DNA of 64,000 bases from Pectobacterium actinidiae (GTDB lineage: Bacteria; Pseudomonadota; Gammaproteobacteria; Enterobacterales; Enterobacteriaceae). The stretch lies in NCBI RefSeq assembly GCF_000803315.1, contig NZ_JRMH01000001.1:2914001-2978000 (forward strand), in the 5' to 3' direction. Below the pieces are notes generated by a model, which worked only from the letters and a program-made list of their open reading frames with translations, was not told the DNA's origin and made no database searches. A program made the position numbers and the translations under genes. Shown here one piece after another: positions 17,815 to 27,508 of the stretch (position 1 is its first letter; the number at the start of each line of letters is the position of its first letter).

Positions 17815-20800
17815 ATGTTATGGCGCCATTTATTACAGACACGCAGAAACGGTGTTCGAGTCACCGCTGAATCAACTCTCTCCTCACCGACACCGCTTGG
17901 ATTCGTGCTTGAAGCGCGCATGATGTTCGATGGTGCCGTCACCGCGACCGTCAACCAAGCGGATAATGCCCAATCGACTCCCGAAGCGAATCCTACGGTT
18001 GCCGCTGACAGCAACGATGCCCCCCATGCCGGTGACGGAACCCAAACGCAAAACAGCCAAGCCGATCATGCAGACAGCCATGATGACACCAGCGGCACCA
18101 GCGATATTGCCGTCGCGGGTGAAACCGTGCGCAAAGAAGTGGTGTTTATTGATACCTCGGTCACCGATTATCAAACGCTAGTGGATAACGTTCCGGCAGG
18201 AATTGAAGTCGAACTGTTTGATGGCAGCAAAGATGGCCTCAGTCAACTGGTGCAGTGGGCACAAAACCATAGCGGCTATGACGCCATTCATATCCTCAGT
18301 CATGGTTCTGAAGGTGAAATTCAGCTGGGTAGCCTGACGCTGGACAGCGACACGGCCAATGCCCGTGCAACTGACTTGGCAACGCTGGGCGCGGCCTTGA
18401 CAGACTCGGGTGATTTACTGATTTACGGCTGTGATGTGGCACAAGATTCCGGGCAAAGTTTCGTCACCTTGCTGGCACAATTAACCGGTGCCGATGTGGC
18501 CGCCTCCAGCGATACCACGGGTGCCAGCGTATTGGGCGGCGACTGGAGTTTGGAAAACCACAGTGGCGATATTGAGACCAGCGCATTGCAGATTGACGGC
18601 TATCGACACACGCTTGATGTGAGCGGTACCACGGTGGATTTCCTGATTGACGGTTTTGCCTATTCCACCGGTACGGTGGGTTCCAGTGTCGAGCTGTTTC
18701 TCGATGGCGGGTTGGAAGTCGATAGTTCCAATTGGTACGCGGATATCGACCCCGTCACATCAACCATTACCATGACGATGCGTAACGGCATCTATGCCAG
18801 TGATGGGTTGACCTCCTTTGACTTCACCTTCTCTGGCGGTACGTTGCTGGCCATCACCTCGATCACCAAAGACAATGCGGCCACCACCAGCGCGGCCGAT
18901 TTCTCCGCCACGGTGACGGGCACGGATAACACCATCACCTTTCACGTCAATACCAACATGACCAGCGGGGACGGTGTACTGGTCTGGCACTTTACCTCTA
19001 CCAATTCGGGCCAGCCCACCGATACGACGCCTACTGCCATGGGCAGCGGAACCAACCCCACATTCACTGAAAACGGGACTGCGGTTAGTCTGTTTACCGG
19101 CATCAGCGCCGACACCCAAGACAGCGGGCAAACCTTCTCCGGTGCGACATTTACCGTCAGCAACGTAGCAGGCAGCACCGAATACCTGACCCTTCACGGC
19201 ATCAATGTCGCGCTCAGCAACGGTAACAGCGTCTCCCTCGGCAGCGGCTATGGTTCCGCCAGTGTCAGCGTGAGCGGCGGTATTGCCACCGTCAGCATCA
19301 GCGGTGCGACGCTGAGTAACAGCGACATGGGCAGCCTGCTGTCCGGCATCACCTACGGCAACAGCAGCGACAACCCCGGTAATGCCACACGCACGGTCAC
19401 GCTGACGCAACTGACCGACTCCGGCACCAGCAACAATACCGTTGCACCCAATATCAGCAGCGCCATCACCGTGGTGCCGGTTAACGATGCACCAACCGAT
19501 ATCACCCTGTCGAATACCGTGTTTGGCCAATCCCTGGGCAGCAACGGCACTGTCGCGTCATTGTCAGCAACCGATGTGGATTCCAACAGCTTTACCTACA
19601 GCCTGGTGAGTGGCAGCGGCAGTACCGATAACGCGTTGTTCACCCTCAGCGGTAACCAACTGCACGCTGTCGATGCCACTACCATGGCAGCGGGCACCTA
19701 TTCGATTCGTTTGCAGGTCTCAGACGGCCAAGCCACCTATGACAAGGTGGTGACGCTGACGGTGACCGATGATATCGCCCCTAGCTTTGACCAGTCTCCC
19801 GCCGTAGCTAACGCGACCCCTAGCGGTTTTGATCTGAGCGGTAGCGTCAGTGAGGCCGGTAATGTCTACTATGTGGTGGTAGCGGATGGCGCCAGTGCGC
19901 CAACGGCCGCGCAGGTGATTGCCGGACAAACTGCCAACGGCGCAGCGGCCACGGCATCGGGCAGTCAGGTACTGAACAGCGCCCCCTACGATTTCAGTTT
20001 TACCTTAACAGGACTCGCTGCCAGCACACTGTATGATGTGTATGTGGTGGCGAAGGACAGTAACGGCAATAATACCGTTAGCGTGGTCAAAATCGATGCC
20101 AGTACTACCAGCGCAGGCACAGCACCGACCTTGAGCGCCCACGGTAGTAACCCGGTATTTATCGGTGGCATGGCCGGCTCGGTGGATCTGTTCGGCGGCG
20201 TTACCGCTAATACCAACGACAGTGGCCAAACCTTCACTTCGCTCACGTTGACCGTTTCCAATGTCACCGACAGTGGCGAATTTATCAACATCGGTGGCAA
20301 CAACATCAGTCTCAGTGCGAACAGTACAGGCACATTGACCGGCATTGGCAGCTATAGCGTGACACGCGTTGCCGGTACCGTTACCGTTCAATTGACCGGC
20401 ATGAGCGCCAACAATACTGAAGTCGCGGGCCTGGTAGACGGCATGCGTTATGGCAACAGCAGCGCCAGCGTGACCGCAGCGGCCCGAGCGGTCACGCTGA
20501 GCGCTATCAGCGATAGTGGCAGCAGCAACAATAGTGCGGCGCTGAATGTCACTTCATCCGTCAATGTGCAGGCCAGTAACAGCGCGTTGTATGTTACCTC
20601 TGGCGACGATACCGGTAGCGATGCCGCCTTCGGCAGTTCTCTGCAAGACGATGTCAATGATGGCGGAGGGCTCAGCCTGCGCGAGGCCCTGTATTGGGCG
20701 AATAACACAGCGGGAATCGACCGCATTGTGTTCCAGACCGATGTAACACTGGCCAGTTCCGTGTTGACACCGACAGAAACGCTGTTGATTGACGGGCAAA

Positions 20801-23800
20801 GTTTCAAACTCAACGGTGGTGGCTATTCCGGTTTTCAGATTGTGACCAGTTCGATCACGCTGGCGATCCAAAACCTGACCCTGACCAATTTCACAACCGA
20901 CTACAGTACTGACAGCGGCGGCATACTGGGCATAGCACCCGGTATCAGCAACGTCAACTTCCGCCTGTATAACGTCGATATCTCGGGCAATCGCGATACC
21001 AACTTTGGCAACGGCGTAATTGATTTGTATAACCTAGGCCCAGGCACAAACAACTTCGATCTGGACCGGGTTACTATTCACGACAACATTCTGTTTGGTG
21101 GCCTAAATCAGGAAGGGGTGATTAAACTGTTTGTCTCCGGCACACAGCAAACCGTTTCGTTGTCCATTACCAATTCGGCTATTCATAACAATACTGGCGC
21201 AAACCAAGGTACGACGTCTTTCGGCATCGCGGGCCTCTGGCTCATTGCGAATGGATCTAATCCCACAGCCACCCACGTCAGCTTGATGAACACCACCATC
21301 ACCGGTCAGGATTCAGGCATCATTTTTGAATTCACCAACAATGCCACCCAGTGGGTCGCCGATTTACGCAACTCGCTGATTACCGGTAATACCATCGATG
21401 TGGCGGGCTACAATGACGTCAATCAGGCATCAGGCAGCTATACCCTCTACGGTAGCAACAATATCATTGGCGGCAGTGTCGATAAGATATCAGCGACCGA
21501 TCCACGTCTGGCATCCAGCGCCAGCAATGCCATCAACCAAGGCAGCCGTTTCCTTGTCACTGGCGACACCGATATACGCGGGATGGATCGCGTGCGGCAG
21601 GGCAATGTTGATATCGGTGCCTATGAATCACAATTCGCCTCTGGCACCGCGCCACAAGTCGACCTCAACGGCAGCGATACAGGCAATGACTACAGCGCCA
21701 CGGTCTCGAGCAGCGATGTCAGTAACGGCGTCGCCATCGCCGATGCGCTGGCGACCCTGAGCCAAACCGATGGCGATAGCCGTATTTGGACCATGACGCT
21801 GTCGCTAACGGGCGTGCTGGACAGCACCAGTGAATCCTTGTCACTGTCGCCATCCGCCCGGCTGACAGCGCATGCAGTTGGCATCAATGTAACCAGCGAT
21901 GGGCAAACGCTGACACTGACGGGCGGTGCAACACAGGAAGCCTTCCAGACGGTGCTGCGTGCGATTGTTTATGTCAATGTGGCGGTTGCCCCGAGTGCAG
22001 GCGTTCGTACCATTTCCGTGACGGTGAACGACGATGCCAGCAGTAGTGCCACCTCGACCTTGACGATCGTCACCGGGAATCCCCCGGTGGTAGCCACGCC
22101 CATCCCGGCACAAAGTGTGGCGCAGGATGGCGGTTTCAGTTTCACGGTACCGGCAGGCACCTTTACCGACCCAGATGGTGATACCCTGACGCTCAGCGCC
22201 ACGCTGGCTAACGGTTCACCGTTGCCTGCCTGGCTGAGCTTTAACCCCGCCACCGGTACCTTCTCCGGCACGCCGGGCAATGCTGACGTGGGCAGCCTGA
22301 GCATCAAGGTTACCGCCACGGATACCACCAATGCCTCAGTCAGCACCAGCTTTAGCCTCACTGTCAACAACGTTAACGATGCACCGGTGGTAGCAACCCC
22401 GATCCCGGCACAAAGTGTGGCACAGGATGGCAGCTTCAGCTTCATCGTTCCGGCTGGCACCTTTACCGATCCGGACGGTGATACGCTGACCCTCAGCGCA
22501 ACATTGGCAGACGGGTCAGCCCTGCCAGGCTGGCTGAGCTTTAATGCCGCCACCGGTACCTTCTCCGGCACGCCGGGCAATGGCGATGTCGGCAACCTGA
22601 GTATCAAGGTTACCGCCACCGATACCACCAATGCCTCAGTCAGCACCACCTTTGGCCTGACCGTCACCAACGTTAACGATGCACCCGTGGTGGCTACGCC
22701 CATCCCGGCACAAAGTGTCGCGCAGGACGGTAGCCTGAACTTCACGGTACCAACTGGCACCTTTACCGATCCGGACGGTGATACGCTGACCCTCAGCGCC
22801 ACGCTGGCCGATGGTTCACCGCTCCCCGCCTGGCTGAGCTTTAACCCCGCTACCGGCACCTTCTCCGGCACGCCGGGCAATGGCGATGTGGGGAGCCTGA
22901 GTATCAAGATCACTGCCACCGATCCCAACAACGCCGCGATCAGCACCACCTTTAGCCTGACCGTCAGCAACGTTAACGATGCACCGGTGCTGGCTACGCC
23001 CATTCCGGCACAGAGCGTGGCGCAGGATGGTAGCCTGAACTTCACGATACCGGCAGGCACCTTTACCGATCCGGATGGCGATACCCTGACGCTCAGCGCC
23101 ACGCTGGCGGACGGCTCACCATTGCCTGCCTGGCTGAGCTTTAACCCTGCCACCGGCACCTTCTCCGGTACGCCGGGCAATGGTGATGTCGGCAACCTGA
23201 GTATCAAGGTTACCGCTACGGATACTACCCATGCCTCGGTCAGCACCAGCTTTAGCCTGACCGTCACCAACGTTAACGATGCACCCGTGGTGTCCGGTAC
23301 CCTTCCGCCGCAGAGCGTGGCGCAGGATGGCAGCTTCAGCTTCACCGTACCCGCCGGCACCTTTACCGATCCGGATGGCGATACCCTGACGCTCAGCGCC
23401 ACGCTGGCAGACGGTTCACCGCTCCCCGCCTGGCTGAGCTTTAACCCTGCCACCGGCACCTTCTCCGGCACGCCGGGCAATGCTGACGTGGGTAGCCTCA
23501 GTATCAAGGTTACCGCCACGGATACTACCCATGCCTCGGTCAGCACCACCTTTGGCCTGACCGTTACCAACGTTAACGATGCACCGGTGGTGTCCGGTAC
23601 CCTTCCGCCGCAGAGCGTGGCGCAGGATGGCGGCTTCAGTTTCACGGTACCGGCAGGCACCTTTACCGATCCGGATGGCGATACCCTGACACTCAGCGCC
23701 ACGCTGGCCGACGGTTCACCGCTCCCCACCTGGCTGAGCTTTAACCCCGCCACCGGCACCTTCTCCGGCACGCCGGGCAATGCTGACGTGGGTAGCCTGA

Positions 23801-26800
23801 GTATCAAGATCACTGCCACGGATACTACCCATGCCTCGGTCAGCACCACCTTTGGCCTGACCGTCACCAATGTTAACGATGCACCCGTGCTGGCTACGCC
23901 CATTCCGCCGCAGAGCGTGGCGCAGGATGGCGGCTTCAGTTTCACGGTACCGGCAGGCACCTTTACCGATCCGGATGGCGATCCCCTGACGCTCAGCGCC
24001 ACGCTGGCTAACGGCTCACCACTCCCCGCCTGGCTGAGCTTTAACCCTGCTACCGGTACCTTCTCCGGCACGCCGGGCAATGCTGACGTGGGCAGCCTGA
24101 GTATCAAGATCACTGCCACGGATACTACCCATGCCTCGGTCAGCACCACCTTTGGCCTGACCGTCACCAATGTTAACGATGCACCCGTGCTGGCTACGCC
24201 CATTCCGCCGCAGAGCGTGGCGCAGGATGGCGGCTTCAGTTTCACGGTACCGGCAGGCACCTTTACCGATCCGGATGGCGATACCCTGACGCTCAGCGCC
24301 ACGCTGGCTAACGGTTCACCGCTCCCCGCCTGGCTGAGTTTTAACCCTGCTACCGGTACCTTCTCCGGCACGCCGGGCAATGCTGACGTGGGTAGCCTCA
24401 GTATCAAGATCACTGCCACCGATCCCAGCAGCGCCGCGATCAGCACCACCTTTGGCCTGACCGTCAGCAACGTTAACGATGCACCGATAGTGGCTACGCC
24501 CATCCCGGCACAAAGTGTGGCGCAGGATGGCGGTTTCAGTTTCACCGTACCCGCTGGCACCTTTACCGATCCGGATGGCGATACCCTGACGCTCAATGCC
24601 ACGCTGGCGGACGGTTCACCGCTCCCCGCCTGGCTGAGCTTTAACCCTGCCACCGGCACCTTCTCCGGCACGCCGGGCAATGACGATGTGGGCAGCCTCA
24701 GTATCAAGCTCACTGCCACCGATCCCAGCAGTACCGCGATCAGCACCACCTTTGCCTTGACGGTGACTAACACTAACGACGCACCCGTGGTATCCGGTGC
24801 CATTCCGCCGCAGAGCGTGACACAGGATGGCGGTTTCAGTTTCACCGTACCCGCCGGCACCTTTACCGATCCGGATGGCGATACCCTGACGCTCAGCGCC
24901 ACGCTGGCGGACGGTTCACCGCTCCCCGCCTGGCTGAGCTTTAACCCTGCCACCGGCACCTTCTCCGGCACGCCGGGCAATGGCGATGTGGGCAGCCTGA
25001 GTATCAAGCTCACTGCCAACGATGGTGATACGTCAGTCAGCACCACCTTTGCCTTGACGGTGACTAACACTAACGACGCACCCGTGGTGTCCGGTACCCT
25101 TCCGCCGCAGAGCGTGACACAGGATGGCGGTTTCAGTTTCACGGTACCGGCAGGCACCTTTACCGATCCGGATGGTGATACCCTGACCCTCAGTGCCACA
25201 CTGGCGAACGGTTCACCGCTTCCCACCTGGCTGAGTTTTAACCCTGCCACCGGTACCTTCTCCGGTACGCCGGGCAATGCTGACGTGGGCAGCCTGAGTA
25301 TCAAGCTCACTGCCAACGATGGTGATACGTCAGTCAGCACCACCTTTGCCTTGACGGTGACTAACACTAACGACGCGCCCGTGGTATCCGGTACCCTTCC
25401 GCCGCAGAGCGTGGCGCAGGATGGTGGTTTCAGTTTCACCGTTCCCGCTGGCACCTTTAGCGATCCGGATGGCGATACCCTGACGCTCAGCGCCACGCTG
25501 GCTAACGGTTCACCGTTGCCTGCCTGGCTGAGTTTTAACCCCGCCACGAGCACCTTCTCCGGCACGCCGGGCAATGCTGACGTGGGTAGCCTGAGTATCA
25601 AGGTTACCGCCACGGATACTACCAATGCCTCAGTCAGCACCACCTTTGGCCTGACCGTCACCAATGTTAACGATGCACCCGTGGTGTCCGGTACCCTTCC
25701 GCCGCAGAGCGTGACACAGGATGGCGGTTTCAGTTTCACCGTACCGGCAGGCACCTTTACCGATCCGGATGGCGATACCCTGACGCTCAGTGCCACGCAG
25801 GCGAACGGCTCACCGTTGCCCGCCTGGCTGAGTTTTAACCCTGCCACCGGTACCTTCTCCGGCATGCCGGGCAATGGCGATGTGGGCAGCCTGAGTATCA
25901 AGATCACTGCCACCGATCCTAACAACGCCGCGATCAGCACCACCTTTGGCCTGACCGTCACCAACGTTAACGATGCACCGGTGGTGGCTACGCCCATCCC
26001 GGCACAAAGTGTGTCGCAGGACGGAAGCCTGAACTTCACGGTACCGGCAGGCACCTTTACCGATCCGGATGGCGATACCCTGACGCTCAGCGCCACGCTG
26101 GCGAACGGTTCACCGCTCCCCGCCTGGCTGAGCTTTAACCCTGCCACCGGCACCTTCTCCGGTACGCCGGGCAATGGCGATGTGGGCAGCCTGAGTATCA
26201 AGATCACTGCCACCGATCCCAACAACGCCGCGGTCAGCACCACCTTTGGCCTGACCGTCACCAACGTTAACGATGCACCCGTGGTGTCCGGTACCCTTCC
26301 GCCGCAGAGCGTGGCGCAGGATGGCGGTTTCAGTTTCACCGTACCGGCCGGCACCTTTACCGATCCGGATGGCGATACCCTGACGCTCAGTGCCACGCTG
26401 GCGGACGGTTCACCGCTCCCCGCCTGGCTGAGCTTTAACCCTGCCACCGGCACCTTCTCCGGCACGCCGGGCAATGCTGACGTGGGCAGCCTGAGTATCA
26501 AGATCACTGCCACGGATACTACCAATGCCTCGGTCAGCACCACCTTTGGCCTGACCGTCACCAATGTTAACGATGCACCCGTGGTGTCCGGTACCCTTCC
26601 GCCGCAGAGCGTGACACAAGATGGCGGTTTCAGTTTCACCGTACCGGCAGGCACCTTTACCGACCCAGATGGCGATACCCTGACGCTCAGTGCCACGCAG
26701 GCGAACGGCTCACCGCTCCCCGCCTGGCTGAGCTTTAATCCCGCCACCGGCACCTTCTCCGGTACGCCGGGCAATGCTGATGTGGGGAGCCTGAGTATCA

Positions 26801-27477
26801 AGATCACTGCCACCGATCCCAACAACGCCGCGATCAGCACCACCTTTGCCTTAACAGTGACCCGCACAGAGATTGCTGGCGGCGATCCTCAGTTCCGCGT
26901 GTCTGACGGAGCCACCTCACAACAGCCTGGCCGCAACGCCAGCACATTCTTCCCGACAGAAGGCGGCCCGCAACAGACGCTGAACTTACTGATCTCCCAA
27001 AATTCACTTGGTGGATTTAATGCCGGACGTGCAGCGGGAGAAAGTTCATTAATGTCCGCAATCTTCGCCGCCTCACATCAAGATAGTGCCAAGAGCGCGA
27101 CACCAGGCAGTCAGCTAGCCACCACATTCGCGCAAAGTCTGGCTCAAGTTACCGGCACTCGGCTTGATAGCTCGCTAGGTTCTTTCCCTAGCTTTAGCAA
27201 AGACCCGGTACTGGGCGGCACCACCTCGCTGGCCAGCGTTTTTTCTGGAATTTATCTCCCCTCACTGACCCCAATGGAGGTGTTTGCCGGCGGCAGTTGG
27301 AAAGGCGTCGATATTCAATCGGGCTCGGTGCAAAGCGCAGATCGGGTGCTAACACCAGCCAGCGCAGCATTCACCCCATCGCTGCATCGGCAATTACAAC
27401 AGATCGGAGAGGCTGAAGGACAACGTCTGGCAACGATTGAACAGGCGCTGCACGATCGGGGTCAGCAGCAGGGATAA
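17815..27477 (+). CDS. Giant surface protein: DUF4347, beta-helix, 16 Ig-like repeats
   Basis: Encodes 3220 residues; ATG 17815 follows GGGAG at good spacing. There is no Sec signal. Residues 32-41 read LEARMMFDGA, resembling the LEPR-type motif near the start of very long exported repeat proteins. Residues about 105-265 form a DUF4347 domain (IHILSHGSEGEIQLGSLTL, GDLLIYGCDVAQDSGQSF). Residues 270-930 carry varied cadherin/Ig-like modules ending in NDAP. Near residue 950 GGLSLREALYWAN is a CSLREA-like motif opening a right-handed beta-helix region to about 1290. Residues 1425-3017 are 16 tandem He_PIG-type modules. The last 200 residues are Ala/Ser-rich with no RTX nonapeptides. Likely an adhesin or biofilm matrix protein exported by the neighbouring genes. 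Confidence 0.9.
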   Translation: MLWRHLLQTRRNGVRVTAESTLSSPTPLGFVLEARMMFDGAVTATVNQADNAQSTPEANPTVAADSNDAPHAGDGTQTQNSQADHADSHDDTSGTSDIAVAGETVRKEVVFIDTSVTDYQTLVDNVPAGIEVELFDGSKDGLSQLVQWAQNHSGYDAIHILSHGSEGEIQLGSLTLDSDTANARATDLATLGAALTDSGDLLIYGCDVAQDSGQSFVTLLAQLTGADVAASSDTTGASVLGGDWSLENHSGDIETSALQIDGYRHTLDVSGTTVDFLIDGFAYSTGTVGSSVELFLDGGLEVDSSNWYADIDPVTSTITMTMRNGIYASDGLTSFDFTFSGGTLLAITSITKDNAATTSAADFSATVTGTDNTITFHVNTNMTSGDGVLVWHFTSTNSGQPTDTTPTAMGSGTNPTFTENGTAVSLFTGISADTQDSGQTFSGATFTVSNVAGSTEYLTLHGINVALSNGNSVSLGSGYGSASVSVSGGIATVSISGATLSNSDMGSLLSGITYGNSSDNPGNATRTVTLTQLTDSGTSNNTVAPNISSAITVVPVNDAPTDITLSNTVFGQSLGSNGTVASLSATDVDSNSFTYSLVSGSGSTDNALFTLSGNQLHAVDATTMAAGTYSIRLQVSDGQATYDKVVTLTVTDDIAPSFDQSPAVANATPSGFDLSGSVSEAGNVYYVVVADGASAPTAAQVIAGQTANGAAATASGSQVLNSAPYDFSFTLTGLAASTLYDVYVVAKDSNGNNTVSVVKIDASTTSAGTAPTLSAHGSNPVFIGGMAGSVDLFGGVTANTNDSGQTFTSLTLTVSNVTDSGEFINIGGNNISLSANSTGTLTGIGSYSVTRVAGTVTVQLTGMSANNTEVAGLVDGMRYGNSSASVTAAARAVTLSAISDSGSSNNSAALNVTSSVNVQASNSALYVTSGDDTGSDAAFGSSLQDDVNDGGGLSLREALYWANNTAGIDRIVFQTDVTLASSVLTPTETLLIDGQSFKLNGGGYSGFQIVTSSITLAIQNLTLTNFTTDYSTDSGGILGIAPGISNVNFRLYNVDISGNRDTNFGNGVIDLYNLGPGTNNFDLDRVTIHDNILFGGLNQEGVIKLFVSGTQQTVSLSITNSAIHNNTGANQGTTSFGIAGLWLIANGSNPTATHVSLMNTTITGQDSGIIFEFTNNATQWVADLRNSLITGNTIDVAGYNDVNQASGSYTLYGSNNIIGGSVDKISATDPRLASSASNAINQGSRFLVTGDTDIRGMDRVRQGNVDIGAYESQFASGTAPQVDLNGSDTGNDYSATVSSSDVSNGVAIADALATLSQTDGDSRIWTMTLSLTGVLDSTSESLSLSPSARLTAHAVGINVTSDGQTLTLTGGATQEAFQTVLRAIVYVNVAVAPSAGVRTISVTVNDDASSSATSTLTIVTGNPPVVATPIPAQSVAQDGGFSFTVPAGTFTDPDGDTLTLSATLANGSPLPAWLSFNPATGTFSGTPGNADVGSLSIKVTATDTTNASVSTSFSLTVNNVNDAPVVATPIPAQSVAQDGSFSFIVPAGTFTDPDGDTLTLSATLADGSALPGWLSFNAATGTFSGTPGNGDVGNLSIKVTATDTTNASVSTTFGLTVTNVNDAPVVATPIPAQSVAQDGSLNFTVPTGTFTDPDGDTLTLSATLADGSPLPAWLSFNPATGTFSGTPGNGDVGSLSIKITATDPNNAAISTTFSLTVSNVNDAPVLATPIPAQSVAQDGSLNFTIPAGTFTDPDGDTLTLSATLADGSPLPAWLSFNPATGTFSGTPGNGDVGNLSIKVTATDTTHASVSTSFSLTVTNVNDAPVVSGTLPPQSVAQDGSFSFTVPAGTFTDPDGDTLTLSATLADGSPLPAWLSFNPATGTFSGTPGNADVGSLSIKVTATDTTHASVSTTFGLTVTNVNDAPVVSGTLPPQSVAQDGGFSFTVPAGTFTDPDGDTLTLSATLADGSPLPTWLSFNPATGTFSGTPGNADVGSLSIKITATDTTHASVSTTFGLTVTNVNDAPVLATPIPPQSVAQDGGFSFTVPAGTFTDPDGDPLTLSATLANGSPLPAWLSFNPATGTFSGTPGNADVGSLSIKITATDTTHASVSTTFGLTVTNVNDAPVLATPIPPQSVAQDGGFSFTVPAGTFTDPDGDTLTLSATLANGSPLPAWLSFNPATGTFSGTPGNADVGSLSIKITATDPSSAAISTTFGLTVSNVNDAPIVATPIPAQSVAQDGGFSFTVPAGTFTDPDGDTLTLNATLADGSPLPAWLSFNPATGTFSGTPGNDDVGSLSIKLTATDPSSTAISTTFALTVTNTNDAPVVSGAIPPQSVTQDGGFSFTVPAGTFTDPDGDTLTLSATLADGSPLPAWLSFNPATGTFSGTPGNGDVGSLSIKLTANDGDTSVSTTFALTVTNTNDAPVVSGTLPPQSVTQDGGFSFTVPAGTFTDPDGDTLTLSATLANGSPLPTWLSFNPATGTFSGTPGNADVGSLSIKLTANDGDTSVSTTFALTVTNTNDAPVVSGTLPPQSVAQDGGFSFTVPAGTFSDPDGDTLTLSATLANGSPLPAWLSFNPATSTFSGTPGNADVGSLSIKVTATDTTNASVSTTFGLTVTNVNDAPVVSGTLPPQSVTQDGGFSFTVPAGTFTDPDGDTLTLSATQANGSPLPAWLSFNPATGTFSGMPGNGDVGSLSIKITATDPNNAAISTTFGLTVTNVNDAPVVATPIPAQSVSQDGSLNFTVPAGTFTDPDGDTLTLSATLANGSPLPAWLSFNPATGTFSGTPGNGDVGSLSIKITATDPNNAAVSTTFGLTVTNVNDAPVVSGTLPPQSVAQDGGFSFTVPAGTFTDPDGDTLTLSATLADGSPLPAWLSFNPATGTFSGTPGNADVGSLSIKITATDTTNASVSTTFGLTVTNVNDAPVVSGTLPPQSVTQDGGFSFTVPAGTFTDPDGDTLTLSATQANGSPLPAWLSFNPATGTFSGTPGNADVGSLSIKITATDPNNAAISTTFALTVTRTEIAGGDPQFRVSDGATSQQPGRNASTFFPTEGGPQQTLNLLISQNSLGGFNAGRAAGESSLMSAIFAASHQDSAKSATPGSQLATTFAQSLAQVTGTRLDSSLGSFPSFSKDPVLGGTTSLASVFSGIYLPSLTPMEVFAGGSWKGVDIQSGSVQSADRVLTPASAAFTPSLHRQLQQIGEAEGQRLATIEQALHDRGQQQG
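22087..26866 (+). repeat. 16 tandem 300-bp coding repeats
   Basis: Each unit is 100 codons (two, at 24787 and 25084, are 99). Starts are at 22087, then every 300 bases to 24787, then 25084, 25381, 25681, 25981, 26281 and 26581. Each unit reads PxQSVxQDG, then GTFTDPDGDTLTLSATLA, then WLSFNPATGTFSGTPGN, then LSIKxTATD and TNVNDAP. Units at 25381 and 25681 resemble those at 26281 and 26581, which points to a 900-bp higher-order duplication. Copy number may be misassembled or vary between strains. Confidence 0.95.
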
Positions 27478-27508
27478 CAATAAGACTACAGCAGAAGGCG
27501 CGCATTCT

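Noticed and set aside
22087..26866. CRISPR-like or other spaced repeat array
   Set aside because: Units are contiguous, 300 bp, in frame and translate to Ig-like domains.
21969..26867. Unbroken 1632-codon frame on the reverse strand of the repeat region
   Set aside because: The 300-bp repeats (a multiple of three) and GC-rich codons keep one antisense frame free of stops in every unit; the product is low-complexity and has no ribosome site.
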